DNA of 64,000 nucleotides from Echeneis naucrates (taxonomy: Eukaryota > Chordata > Actinopteri > Carangiformes > Echeneidae). The first letter of the stretch is position 1, and every line of letters begins with the position of its first letter. Shown piece by piece: positions 9,080-20,707 of the stretch. The notes below the pieces were generated by a model. The model had not been told where the DNA came from, made no database searches, and saw nothing but the letters and a program-made list of their open reading frames with translations. The position numbers were made by a program, and so were the translations under genes. The DNA lies in NCBI RefSeq assembly GCF_900963305.1, contig NC_042531.1, positions 2,355,872 to 2,419,871 on the forward strand. Reading direction: 5' to 3'.

Positions 9080-11664
9080 TTAGAAAAAAAAAAAAAAAAA
9101 AAAAACACAAGAAACTTGTGCGACAACAAAATGGACCAGACTCAGTGATCACCTTCCTAACAACAAACTTTCACCCTGCTCTATGTGCCCTACAGATAAT
9201 ATCCAACTAGGCCAGTGAGCGGTGGTAGCTATCATGTCTTTGGGGTCATCAGGTGGGAACCTCCTTTCACCGGTGTTTCGTCTAGTTAGTCCCACAACAC
9301 CTCCAGGAGGCTAAACCGTGAACACTGGCATCCCAGAGTCACCCCCTAATGCCAGCCATCACCGTTCCTCACACAGAGACAGCTATCTCAAACAGCACGA
9401 CTGTCAACCACTGTGACCTCTCACCAACTGCACCAGTGAAAGTGGGGTGGGGATACAGACCCTGGTTCGGGTAGGGGGCATGAAAGTATAGAGGGTGCAG
9501 GAGGTGTAGGCGATACAAGCTACACTAGCAGATTCAGCAACTAAACTCACCTGAACAATCCTATATTCAAACAAAACCAACACAGGCCAACTCACCTGGG
9601 CTAACCGCATGGTCTCAAAGAGGCTCAAACAGGCCACACCCTCCACTTAAATACACTTCCTCTTCCTGGATTTCTTCCTCTGCTTCTTCCTAGAGTCTGT
9701 CTATCTTAAGAGCTCCCCCTGCTGGGCCCCCAGCTACTATTACTTCTTCTAACCAAATCCACTGACTGGATCTTACTGCCTCATCTGACATTTCCTTCAC
9801 TGTTTTCCTCACCCTCTGTCCCCTTCCTCCTAACTCCTGCAACAAAGCGACAGCAGATCTGCTACAAACCGTCTACATCCTACTTCCACTGGACAAATCC
9901 TAACCTTCCATCCTCGCTGCTCAGCATCCTTACTTAGACCTGCATACCTGAGCTTTTTCCTTTCCTTTGCTTCTTCAACTGAATCCTCCCACGACACAGT
10001 CAGCTCTATGGAATATACTTTCTTTCTACTCCTAGACCACACAATTATATCAGGCCTTAGCTTTGTACAGGCTATTTCCAGGGGAACAACAAGCTTTCTC
10101 CTAAATCCACCTGCATCTCCCAGTCACCAGCATCCTCTAAGCTGCCTTGCTTCCTTATTATCTTATTAACTTTCCCTCCTTCCTGACCAAACTGTACTGC
10201 AACTCTCTTTGTCTTAGACCCTCCTAGAATTGCCTGCCTCCGTATATCTTTAAACCTGCAGCTAAGCTTTTTAAAACCTGGTTATGTCGCCACGTATATC
10301 GGCCTTGTGAGAGACTAACATTAGAACCGGACGAGATGTGATTTAGAGTTGCAGTACCTGAACACAACGGACATAGTGGGTCTCCATTTACCCAGAGTTT
10401 TAGGTTCTAGGGAGTTGGCAATACATCATATGTTGACCCTATCAAAAATCTAATCCTACTTTCCTCCATACTCCACAGCTCTTTCCAACTAAGCTTTTTC
10501 TTCTCTACACCTTCCCAGTTCAACCACTGTCCCTGCTTAGCCTGAGCCACTGCCCTCGCACTCCTTAATATTTCCTCCTTTCTACGAACCTGCTCCACAA
10601 CTAGCTTCCTCATCTCTTTGGGACCTGCTCTACTCCACACCGGTTTGCCTGAGCCAAGCCCCAAGCCTCCCCGGCCTATCTGTACATTACCCACAATCTC
10701 TGTATGCCTAAGAGCTGCTTCTGCTTCCTGCACTGCCATCCTTGGATTCCATTTTCTCCCCTTGGTTGGGTTTGGAACTACCTTACTAATTACCACATCT
10801 TTACTCCCAGATAACAGGAGCTCTGTCCTAACCTTAGTACATTTAAACTCCTCAACTAGACTAGATACTGGTAGCTGAAGTACGCCTTTCCCATACAGTG
10901 ACACAGTGCTTAAACATCTCGGAACACCGAGCCACTTCCTAATGTAAAAGCTTCGTAGTCTTTCCATTTTCTCTGCAGCCAATATTGGAATCTCATATAC
11001 CGACAGTGGCCACATCAATCTGGGAAATAATCCAAACTGCAAACACCACAGCTTCAACTTTCCTGGAAGTCCCGATTTATCTATTCTATCCAGTCCCTCA
11101 GCAGCATCCTTCCTAAACTGCACTACCTGTTCTCCATCATGCAAATCTGCCTTGTACCACCTACCGAGGCTCTTTACTGGTTTTTTCCCTAATTATTGGA
11201 ATTTCCTCTTCATCGATTACAAACTTTCGATCACTTAATCTTCCTCTACTATTGAGATACTTCTAGACTTACTAGGCTTGATTCTCATACTAGCCCACAT
11301 TAAGTTTTTATTAAGTATCTCAAGTATTCTTTTCATACATGGCACCGTTGTAGTTATCGACGTCATGTCGTCCATGTATGTCCTAATTGGTGTAAGGCGC
11401 AGCTCATCCTGCCGCCTCTCTCCACCTACAACCCACCTAGAAGCTCTAATATTTACCTCCATTGCCATTGTGAATGCTAATGGAGAAATCGTACACCCTG
11501 CCATTATACCTATTTCTAGCCTCTGCCAACCTGTTGTAAAGCCTGCTGTACTTAAACACAGTCTGATATCCTGGAAATATCTTCCTACTAAGTTGACAAC
11601 TTCTCCAGGCACTCTAAAATAATCAAATGCCTCCCAGACTAAGGCTATGTAAATTCATGTCTGT
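9080..11664 (-). mobile_element. R2-superfamily-like non-LTR element, 5'-truncated, copy 1
   Basis: LINE of the early-branching type with a C-terminal restriction-like endonuclease. Reading from 11,664 down: the later part of the reverse transcriptase (motif B region GIMAGCTISPLAFTMAMEV, then TYMDDM as motif C), a thumb/linker, a CxxC finger-like remnant and an endonuclease with LRPDIIVWSRSRKKVYSIEL. The front of the protein through RT motif A is absent, with the same cut in all four copies. One stop before the endonuclease is shared by all copies, so a single already dead insertion was multiplied by segmental duplication. This copy has further frame breaks. The exact clade (R2, Hero, NeSL-like) is not settled. 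Confidence 0.8.
9084..9104 (+). repeat. poly(A) run at the low-coordinate end of the RT element
   Basis: About 21 A's directly inside the element boundary, also at about 15,725, 26,432 and 41,582. On the element's own strand this is poly(T), so it is not a normal LINE poly(A) tail. Confidence 0.85.
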
Positions 11665-12882
11665 AAAAGTTGTCTGTTCCCACATTTTTGTTGATTTGGA
11701 TATAAACCTTCATATAAATTGATCTTGTGAATTTAATTTCAATATTTTGACAAAAATGTGACAGAATTGCTTGCAAAACCTGCTTTCCTTTTTCAAAAAA
11801 GAAAAATGTTTCACCAATTTTATCTGCTCTAGATAAAAGAATAATTGGCCAAATATTAAATCAATGTCGTCATTAGTTCAGAGTACTGAGTCACTCTCTA
11901 TCTTGAGTTTGGATGATTCTTTATTATTTTCACATTCCCTCCTAAATACAGAACAGTTACAGTTACAGAAGCCATGTTAATTCATTACTCAATAAAAATC
12001 AAAAGTCAGCGTCCTATAATGTTCTATTGTTTGAGGTAAATCAAATTGGGCAATATTATACTAATATGTTTGTTTGTTTTGTTTTTTTTATTACTTGTAT
12101 AACATGCATTGTGTGATCATGCCCCAGATGATGGTGTGCACATTCCCCTGTACACAGTCCAAGGAAAGAGTGGCCTCAGTGTTCATATCTATAAAACACG
12201 ACACACACAGTTCAGAAGTTATTGATCTCAGTTCAGTGTTTTGTCTGTAATTGTTTTCACGGCACTCAGACTAATTATAATGTACCAATCAGAGTAGAAT
12301 AGAGACTATTAGGACAATTACATCAATAAAACTTTGTAGTCCTGTAATGTGGAAAATTGTGATTTGCTAATGAAAGCAACTACACATTCAATGAAAAGGC
12401 ATAGGTTTTATATGCAATATAAAGTGTGTAACATTAAGTGTTCCACAATATACTTGGATTTATTTTATATTATATTTATGTTATTTTAGACATTCTGATG
12501 TTTATCAGTGTGGCTGTGAAAGAAGGGAGCAGGAAGTCTGGGGGGGTAGAGGGAGAGGACTGGCAGCAAAGGGGGCAATGCAATTTTTTACTTTTCCTTA
12601 AGCTTAGTTTATTCAGAAAACATGGATGAGCAATCACAATATTGACATACATGGCTGATTTAGCAACAACAAAAACAATCATTCAGTTCAGTTAAAGGTT
12701 TTTAAATTCAGCCACTTACAGATGAGCAATATCATTTTGACAAAAGGAAAGCAACATCATGCTGGAGGCACTGACTCTTTATGTCCCAGGCAAGAAAATC
12801 AGATAACCTAATGAGCAAGTCATTTTTCATATTTTATCCTGGCATGAAGTAACAGCAAGAAATCCTTATTTGAACTCTTTTC
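11665..12882. repeat. convergent 3' intergenic block, copy 2
   Basis: Same block as 6,134-7,395, here starting directly at the truncated end of the RT element instead of at a TAAR-A 3' end. The junction sequence AAAAGTTGTCTGTTCCCAC is shared with the intact A1-B1 arrangement. No gene seen. Confidence 0.8.
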
Positions 12883-14080
12883 CTACAGTATGTTAGCATC
12901 AGAGGAATAAGACTGCAGTATCTGAAGTGTGACAATCTGACGAATACACTTTCTAAACCAAGGATAGAAAAAAGCATAGATCAGTGGATTTAGACAGGAG
13001 TTACAATAAAGTAGCCAGATCCCAAAAACTGAAAATTCCACATTACTTGACACGTCCTGGCCTGCGATTGAGGGATAAAAATAAGGACAGAAACATATTA
13101 GAAACACAACTACAACAACACCAAGAGTCCTGGCTGCTTTTCTCTCAGACTTATTAGCGCTCACATGAACTGAATTCTGGACTTTCACTGCTGCAGTATG
13201 AGACCTCAGAGCTCGAGCCTGTGACACAGCCACCACAAATACTTTCATATACAGAGTTATGATAACGGAAATGGGACCTATAAAAGTCAACACGCCATCT
13301 AAAGCTCCTGTTAAGAAGTTAATAACAGCTACACACTCTCCATAGCAGGAATTATACCTATCTGGGTGTTTCAGGAAGACATTCAGTATCACACTGTTAT
13401 ACAAGACAGAACAGGCCCAACACAGACCAACACTGACTTTAACTCTGTTTAGAGTGACTTTAGTGGAGTAATGCAAAGGGTCACAAATGGCCACGTAACG
13501 GTCAACCGATATGAGCACCATGTTCTCCTACTGAGGCAGATGGAAGGACAAAAGAGACATAATAAAACAGTCTGCATGTCAAGCTCCCCAAAACCCAGCA
13601 GCCTTCTTTAAGGAGGATTTGAACTGGCATCAGCAGGAGTCCGACAAGGAAGTCTGAGACAGCCAGAGAGAGGAGGAGGAGGTTGGTGGAGGTGTGTAGC
13701 TGCCTGGAGAAAGAAAACCATACTGAGCCCATTAGTCTCTGCAGCAGATGGAACACCATGATTCTTTAAACAGTGTTCACATGCAGCAGCAGTTTTAAAT
13801 ACAGCTGTCTAAACATAGTCACAATTACATTTCCTTACATAGAAATCATTCAAACTTTTCATCTGAATAAAATAAAAATAATTTTGTGTTAATGTTTTGA
13901 AGTTTATGCCTGAAGTGGGAGATAGAGATGATGACCAGCAGGTTGAGACAGACAGTCAGTACGGTGATGGAGGACAGCAGAATGTAAAGGAAAACGTTTG
14001 TGGCGTAATGCTGTAACTTCTTCCTGCATGAAGTGTTCATCTGTGGAAAGCAGAGTTCAGCTTCCTCCCAGGGTCTCCAT
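12883..14080 (-). pseudogene. TAAR type B, copy B2 (frameshifted)
   Basis: Exon 1 13,910-14,080 and exon 2 12,883-13,703. Closely similar to B1 but with one extra base in exon 1 (codon 5 region, CCTCCCAGGG) and one in TM3 (ATGTTCTCC against ATGTTTCC), so neither exon reads through. TM7 7.42-7.44 would be Leu-Tyr-Cys, and the C terminus has [10 protein letters not shown] instead of [10 protein letters not shown]. Ser3.32 and Asp5.42 are kept. Either a recent pseudogene or consensus errors; the rest is free of damage. Confidence 0.85.
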
Positions 14081-14339
14081 ATCCAAGAGGCTGTGGTGCT
14101 CCAGTAGATTTCTGGCCAGCATCTCCATCAAAACGCTGAATAAGACACTCCTCCCTCTTTTCCTGTAACCAAACAACTGTCTTTTTGTTCTGTGATGCAA
14201 TGATCGGAGCCTGGACCTTCATTTGGATTGGATACTTCTATTCAGCACGTCCCTCCACCTAGAAGATTGTACACACAAATATACATTCATATTTAATATC
14301 TCTCCAATCATCTTTGGATTTGACACCTTCCACCACAGA

Positions 14340-15347
14340 ATGACCTGCAACAGCACAAAGACAGAGCATGTTTAATATGTTTCAATACAGAATAAGTTGA
14401 TGTTAATGTAAAATCCAACCCAACATTGAACCTTTAATTTAATTTAGGAATTTCATCATTAACCCTCAACACGTTGATATTAAAAACACATTTCAGCCAC
14501 ATGTAATGACAGTGACAATAGCCATTGGACATGTCTGCCGGTGTCATGTTAGGCAACAATCTCTTTCTGGAGATTCTACTCACTCCAGCTCAGAGCAGTA
14601 ATCAGGGCAACCACTGGCAGATGTTCTTTTTTTGTTGAATAACTATGCTCAATAATGAAGGACCTGTGGTGACAGCTGTGATAAAAGCTGTTTCAATTGA
14701 TTCCAAAACACAATTCCATCAATGAAACAAGGACGGCACGCCTTAACGTTTGTTAAAAGTGACTACATCAGTAATCTGTGCTGCTTAATTTACAGAAGAA
14801 AACTTATTTGAACATGTGTTGTCTGACAGGGCTAAAGCTTCCCATACAGGTCAACAGCAGGAGACGGTGAGAGTGGATGTACAATTGGAGAAGTTTTAGA
14901 AGTTGATGTGCCTGCTAAAGTCCACTAGGTGGCACCAAAACTCACTGCAGTCAAAGATGGTACGGTCCTCTGGAAACTAAATACGATACAAGGATTTGTT
15001 GTGGTTCGACAGAGATATGGGATTTAGTGAGCTCACCTGACAGTGGTGAAGTCCATAAATAAATGGTAGATATATATAAAATACCTAAGCAGCTGTGCCT
15101 CGGCATTTTCAGATTGGTTCATCTGAAATGTTATTTGCCAGTGAAGATGATGTGCCATTAAGTTTGGCCAAAGATATAGAAGTAGTGATTACACATTCTC
15201 ATTAGGCAGTATTTTTCTATACTGGGTTTAAATGTACTTAAAAAAAATAATAAAAAAAAAATCACCTACATAGACTCAAAAATTCTGCATATATTATAAA
15301 TATCAAAGAACAATTTACTTAAATTGGCCTGCATCACGTTAATCTCC
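14340..15347. repeat. spacer block, copy 1 (long form)
   Basis: Non-coding stretch upstream of B2, shared with 25,258-26,061 and 53,700-54,498. This copy has about 190 bp (about 14,441-14,633) absent from the other two. It contains a strong CTCF-like motif and A/T-rich runs. No gene or recognisable mobile element is visible. Confidence 0.8.
14922..14935 (+). promoter_or_regulatory. CTCF-like motif, copy 1
   Basis: CCACTAGGTGGCAC fits the vertebrate CTCF core CCASYAGRKGGCRS at every position. It is conserved in orientation and sequence at 25,643 and 54,082. In receptor arrays, CTCF sites often mark insulators or loop anchors; that role here is inferred. Confidence 0.55.
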
Positions 15348-15647
15348 AGGTCATCATCTCCATCTCCCACTTCGGCAGTGATACACTTTCTCTGAATCCC
15401 CTAAAAGATCTTTACTTTTCACTTGCTGTTCTGCAACAACACATTTAGGTAAATGTAACTGGTTGCAGCTGAGAATAATTTAGTCGGGGCGTCATCTTCA
15501 CCCATTGAGATTTGGCTGGTGTATTCCAACTCCTGTCTAAACCCTGTGATCTTTGTCTTTTTCTACCTCTGGTTCAGAAAATCTATTAAAAACATCATTA
15601 CATGTCAGATACTGCAGCCTGGCTCCAGTCAGACCAGTTTAATGTAG
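15348..15647 (+). pseudogene. TAAR-A fragment 2 (end of TM1, bit of intron, TM7)
   Basis: Matches the last part of TAAR-A exon 1 (TCATCATCTCCATCTCCCA), the first part of the intron, then jumps at ACTGGTTGCAGCTGAG straight into exon 2 near TM7. Everything from the rest of the intron through TM6 is deleted. The two parental sequences share GTTGNAG at the join, so a microhomology deletion is likely. The exon 1 donor region also lost a base (TTCGGCAGTG). Fused to the spacer on the left and the RT element on the right. Confidence 0.9.
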
Positions 15648-16436
15648 AAAGAGAATGATTTGAGTGAAACCTTTTTTCTGTGAATAGAAAATTATATATT
15701 TCTTTACATTATCAATGCACTTTAGAAAAAAAAAAAAAAAAAAAAACAAGAAACTTGTGCGACAACAAAATGGACCAGACTCAGTGATCACCTTCCTAAC
15801 AACAAACTTTCACCCTGCTCTATGTGCCCTACAGATAATATCCAACTAGGCCAGTGAGCGGTGGTAGCTATCATGTCTTTGGGGTCATCAGGTGGGAACC
15901 TCCTTTCACCGGTGTTTCGTCTAGTTAGTCCCACAGCACCTCCAGGAGGCTAAACCGTGAACACTGGCATCCCAGAGTCACCCCCTAATGCCAGCCATCA
16001 CCGTTCCTCACACAGAGACAGCTATCTCAAACAGCACGACTGTCACTACTGTGACCTCTCACCAACTGCACCAGTGAAAGCGGGGTGGGGATACAGACCC
16101 TGGTTCGGGTAGGGGGCATGAAAGTATAGAGGGTGCAGGAGGTGGAGGCGATACAAGCTACACTAGCAGATTCAGCAACTAAACTCACCTGAACAATCCT
16201 ATATTCAAACAAAACCAACACAGGCCAACTCACCTGGGCTAACCGCATGGTCTCAAAGAGGCTCAAACAGGCCACACCCTCCACTTAAATACACTTCCTC
16301 TTCCTGGATTTCTTCCTCTGCTTCTTCCTAGAGTCCTGTCTAATCTTAAGAGCTCCCCCTGCTGGGCCCCCAGCTACTATTACTTCTTCTAACCAAATCC
16401 ACTGACTGGATCTTACTGCCTCATCTGACATTTCCT

Positions 16437-17012
16437 TCACTGTTTTTCCTCACCCCTCTGTCCCCTTCCTCCTAACTCCTGCAACAAAGCGACAGCAGAT
16501 CTTGCTACAAACCGTCTACATCCTACTTCCACTGGACAAATCCTAACCTTCCATCCTCGCTGCTCAGCATCCTTACTTAGATCTGCATACCTGAGCTTTT
16601 TCCTTTCCTTTGCTTCTTCAACTGAATCCTCCCACGGCACAGTCAGCTCTATGGAATATACTTTCTTTCTACTCCTAGACCACACAATTATATCAGGCCT
16701 TAGCTTTGTACAGGCTATTTCCTGGGGAACAACAAGCTTTCCTCCAAAATCCACCTGCATCTCCCAGTCACCAGCATCCTCTAAGCTGCCTTGCTTCCTT
16801 ATTATCTTATTAACTTTCCCTCCTTCCTGACCAAACTGTACTGCAACTCTCTTTGTCTTAGACCCTCCTAGAATTGCCTGCCTCCGTATATCTTCAATGC
16901 CTGCAGCTAAGCTTTTTAAAACCTGGTTATGTCGCCACGTATATCGGCCTTGTGAGAGACTAACATTAGAACCGGACGAGATGTGATTTAGAGTTGCAGT
17001 ACCTGAACACAA
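16437..17012 (-). CDS. RT element: restriction-like endonuclease frame
   Basis: A 191-codon frame with a degraded CxxC...H finger at its start, a basic middle and a PD-(D/E)XK-type nuclease: LRPDIIVWSRSRKKVYSIEL followed by TVPWEDSVEEAKERKKLRY and PVEVGCRRF. In intact family members this is the C-terminal domain of the same protein as the RT; here the two are split by a stop. Confidence 0.75.
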   Translation of the reverse strand: MCSGTATLNHISSGSNVSLSQGRYTWRHNQVLKSLAAGIEDIRRQAILGGSKTKRVAVQFGQEGGKVNKIIRKQGSLEDAGDWEMQVDFGGKLVVPQEIACTKLRPDIIVWSRSRKKVYSIELTVPWEDSVEEAKERKKLRYADLSKDAEQRGWKVRICPVEVGCRRFVARSAVALLQELGGRGQRGEEKQ

Positions 17013-17051
17013 CGGACATAGTGGGTCTCCATTTACCCAGAGTTTTAGGTT

Positions 17052-18302
17052 CTAGGGAGTTGGCAATACATCATATGTTGACCCTATCAAAAATCTAATC
17101 CTACTTTCCTCCATACTCCACAGCTCTTTACAACTAAGCTTTTTCTTCTCTACACCTTCCCAGTTCAACCACTGCTTAGCCTGAGCCACTGCCCCCGCAC
17201 TCCTTAATGTTTCCTCCTGTCTACGAACCTGCTCCACAACTAGCTTCCTCTTCTCTTTGGGACCTGCTCTACTCCACACCGGTTTGCCTGAGCCAAGCCC
17301 CAAACCTCCCCGGCCTATCTGTACATTACCCACAATCTCTGTATGCCTAAGAGCTGCTTCTGCTTCCTGCACTGCCGTCCTTGGATTCCATTTTCTCCCC
17401 TTGGTTGGGTTTGGAACCACCTTACTAACTACCACATCTTTACTCCCAGATAACAGGAGCTCTGTCCTAACCTTAGTACATTTAAACTCCTCCACTAGAC
17501 TACATGCTGAGAGCTGAAGTACGCCTTTCCCATACAGTGCCACAGTGCTTAAACATCTCGGAACACCGAGCCACTTCCTAATGTAAAAGCTTACTAGTCT
17601 TTCCATTTTCTCTGCAGCCGATATTGGAATCTCATATACCGACAGTGGCCACATCAATCTGGGAAATAATCCAAACTGCAAACACCACAGCTTCAACTTT
17701 CCTGGAAGTCCCGATTTATCTATTCTATCCAGTCCCTCAGCAGCATCCTTCCTAAACTGCACTACCTGTTCTCCATCATGCAAATCTGCCTTGTACCACC
17801 TACCGAGGCTCTTTACTGGTTTTTCCCTAATTATTGGAATTTCCTCTTCATTGATTACAAACTTTCGATCACTTAATCTTCCTCTACTTATTGAGATACT
17901 TCTAGACTTACTAGGCTTGATTCTCATACTAGCCCACTTTAAGTTTTTATTAAGTATCTCAAGTATTCTTTTCATACATGGCACCGTTGTAGTTATCGAC
18001 GTCATGTCGTCCATGTATGTCCTAATTGGTGTAAGGCGCAGCTCATCCTGCCGCCTCTCTCCACCTACAACCCACCTAGAAGCTCTAATATTTACCTCCA
18101 TTGCCATTGTGAATGCTAATGGAGAAATCGTACACCCTGCCATTATACCTATTTCTAGCCTCTGCCAACCAGTTGTAAAGCCTGCTGTACTTACACACAG
18201 TCTGATATCCTGGAAATATCTTCCTACTAAGTTGACAACTGCTCCAGGCACTCTAAAATAATCAAATGCCTCCCAGATAAGGCTATGTAAATTCATGTCT
18301 GT
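17052..18302 (-). CDS. RT element: partial reverse transcriptase frame
   Basis: About 416 element-derived codons: the VNLVGRYFQDIRLC region, motif B (AGCTISPLAFTMAMEV), YMDD motif C, GKLKLWCLQFGLFPRLMWPL and RKWLGVPRCLS, typical of the thumb/linker of this retroelement group, ending ...YDVLPTP and stop. No motif A is present, so it cannot be a working polymerase. Differs from copy 4 by scattered substitutions. Confidence 0.8.
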   Translation of the reverse strand, partial: TDMNLHSLIWEAFDYFRVPGAVVNLVGRYFQDIRLCVSTAGFTTGWQRLEIGIMAGCTISPLAFTMAMEVNIRASRWVVGGERRQDELRLTPIRTYMDDMTSITTTVPCMKRILEILNKNLKWASMRIKPSKSRSISISRGRLSDRKFVINEEEIPIIREKPVKSLGRWYKADLHDGEQVVQFRKDAAEGLDRIDKSGLPGKLKLWCLQFGLFPRLMWPLSVYEIPISAAEKMERLVSFYIRKWLGVPRCLSTVALYGKGVLQLSACSLVEEFKCTKVRTELLLSGSKDVVVSKVVPNPTKGRKWNPRTAVQEAEAALRHTEIVGNVQIGRGGLGLGSGKPVWSRAGPKEKRKLVVEQVRRQEETLRSAGAVAQAKQWLNWEGVEKKKLSCKELWSMEESRIRFLIGSTYDVLPTP

Positions 18303-19516
18303 AAAAGTTTTCTGTTCCCACATTTTTGTTGATTTGGATGTAAACTTTCATATAAATTGATCTTGTGAATTTAATTTCATTGTTTGGACAAAAATGTGAC
18401 AGAATTGCTTGCAAAACCTGCTTTCCTTTTTCAAAAAAGAAAAAATGTTTCCACCAATTTTATCTGCTCTTGATAAAAGAATAATTGGCCAAATATTAAA
18501 TCAATGTCGTCATTAGTTCAGAGTACTGAGTCACTCTCTATCTTGAGTTTGGATGATTCTTTATTATTTTCACATTCCCTCCTAAATACAGAACAGTTAC
18601 AGTTACAGAAGCCATGTTAATTCATTACTCAATAAAAATCAAAAGTCAGCATCCTATAATGTTCTATTGTTTTGAGGTAAATCAAATTGGTCATTATTTT
18701 ACTAATATGTTTGTTTGGGTTTTTTTTATTACTTGTATAACATGCATTGTGTGATCATGCCCCAGATGATGGTGTGCATATTCCCCTGTACACAGTCCAA
18801 GGAAAGAGTGGCCTCTGTGTTCATATCTATAAACACGACACACACAGTTCAGAAGTTATTGATCTCAGTTCAGTGTTTTGTCTGTAATTGTTTTCATGGC
18901 ACTCAGACTAATTATAATGTACCAATCAGAGTAGAATAGAGACTATTAGGACAATTACATCAATAAAACTTGTAGTCCTGTAATGTGGAAATTGTGATTT
19001 GCTAATGAAAGCAACTACACATTCAATGAAAAGGCATAGGTTTTATATGCAATATAAAGTGTGTAACGTTAAGTGTTCCACAATATACTTGGATTTATTT
19101 GATATTATATGTATGTTATTGTAGACATTCTGATGTTTATCAGTGTGGCTGTGAAAGAAGGGAGCAGGAAGTCTGGGGGGTAGAGGGAGAGGACTGGCAG
19201 CAAAGGGGGCAATGCAATTTTTTACTTTTCCTTCAGCTTAGTTTATTCAGAAAACATGGATGAGCAATCACAATATTGACATACATGGCTGATTTAGCAA
19301 CAACAAAAACAATCATTCAGCTCAGTTAAAGGTTTTAAATTCAGCCACTTACAGATGAGCAATATCATTTTGACAAAAAGGAAAGCAACATCATGCTGGA
19401 GGCACTGACTCTTTATGTCCCAGGCAAGAAAATCAGATAACCTCATGAGCAAGTCATTTTTCATATTTTATCCTGGCATGAAGTAACAGCAAGAAATCCT
19501 TATTTGAACTCTTTTC
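18303..19516. repeat. convergent 3' intergenic block, copy 3
   Basis: Same block as 6,134-7,395, beginning at the RT element junction (AAAAGTTTTCTGTTCCCAC variant, shared with the B8 block). No gene seen. Confidence 0.8.
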
Positions 19517-20707
19517 CTACAGTATGTTAGCATCAGAGGAATAAGGCTGCAGTATCTGAAGTGTGACAATCTGACGAATACACTTTCTAAACCAAGGATA
19601 GAAAAAAGCATAGATCAGTGGATTTAGACAGGAGTTACTAGAAAGTAGCCAGATCCCAAAACTGAAATTTCCACATCACCTGACACGTCCTGGCCTGCGA
19701 TTGAGGGATAAAAATAAGGACAGAAACATATTAGAAACACAACTACAACAACACCAAGAGTCCTGGCTGCTTTTCTCTCAGACTTATTAGCGCTCACATG
19801 AACTGAATTCTGGACTTTCACTGCTGCAGTATGAGACCTCAGAGCTCGAGCCTGTGACACAGCCACCACAAATACTTTCATATACAGAGTTATGATAACG
19901 GAAATGGGACCTATAAAGTCAACATGCCATCTAAAGCTCCTGTTAAGAAGTTAATAACAACTACACACTCTCCATAGCAGGAATTATACCTATCTGGGTG
20001 TTTCAGGAAGGCATTCAGTATCACACCGTTATACAAGACAGAACAGGCCCAACACAGACCAACACTGACTTTAACTCTGTTTAGAGTGACTTTAGTGGAG
20101 TAATGCAAAGGGTCACAAATGGCCACGTAACGGTCAACCGATATGAGCACCATGTTTCCTACTGAGGCAATTGGAAGGACAAAAGAGACATAATAAACAG
20201 TCTGCATGTCAAGCTCCCCAAAACCCAGCAGCCTTCTTTAAGGAGGATTTGAACTGGCATCAGCAGGAGTCCGACAAGGAAGTCTGAGACAGCCAGAGAG
20301 AGGAGGAGGAGGTTGGTGGAGGTGTGTAGCTGCCTGGAGAAAGAAAACCATACTGAGCCCATTAGTCTCTGCAGCAGATGGAACACCATGATTCTTTAAA
20401 CAGGGTTCACATGCAGCAGCAGTTTTAAATACAGCTGTCTAAAAATAGTCACAATTACATTTCCTTACATAGAAATCATTCAAACTTTCATCTGAATAAA
20501 ATAAAAATAATTTTGTGTTAATGTTTTGAAGTTTATGCCTGAAGTGGGAGATAGAGATGATGACCAGCAGGTTGAGACAGACAGTCAGTACGGTGATGGA
20601 GGACAGCAGAATGTAAGGAAAACGTTTGTGGCGTAATGCTGTAACTTCTTCCTGCATGAAGTGTTCATCTGTGGAAAGCAGAGTTCAGCTTCCTCCAGGG
20701 TCTCCAT
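19517..20707 (-). pseudogene. TAAR type B, copy B3 (several one-base deletions)
   Basis: Exon 1 20,539-20,707 (169 nt) and exon 2 19,517-20,333 (817 nt), against 170 and 820 in intact genes. Each missing base lies in a short homopolymer, for example CCTATAAAGTC for CCTATAAAAGTC and CCCAAAACTG for CCCAAAAACTG. TM7 7.42-7.44 would be Leu-Ser-Ser, a version not seen elsewhere. The pattern of only homopolymer deletions suggests uncorrected long-read error at least as much as real decay. Confidence 0.82.

Larger units (their letters stand above)
15722..18302 (-). mobile_element. R2-superfamily-like non-LTR element, 5'-truncated, copy 2
   Basis: Best preserved copy with copy 4. The RT part is open from 18,323 to 17,052. 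Its first residues (MWEQKTF) come from the host flank, because the element joins host DNA at 18,302; this is an accidental fusion frame. After a shared stop, a second frame (17,012-16,437) holds the CxxC remnant, GRYTWRHNQVLKSL and the restriction-like endonuclease (LRPDIIVWSR...IELTVPWEDS...EVGCRRFVAR). The catalytic YMDD and endonuclease PD...E residues are present, but the missing N-terminal half precludes autonomous activity. Confidence 0.82.

Noticed and set aside
10618-11622. Plus-strand frames within the RT element (86-156 codons, in all copies)
   Set aside because: They are antisense shadows of the minus-strand reverse transcriptase.
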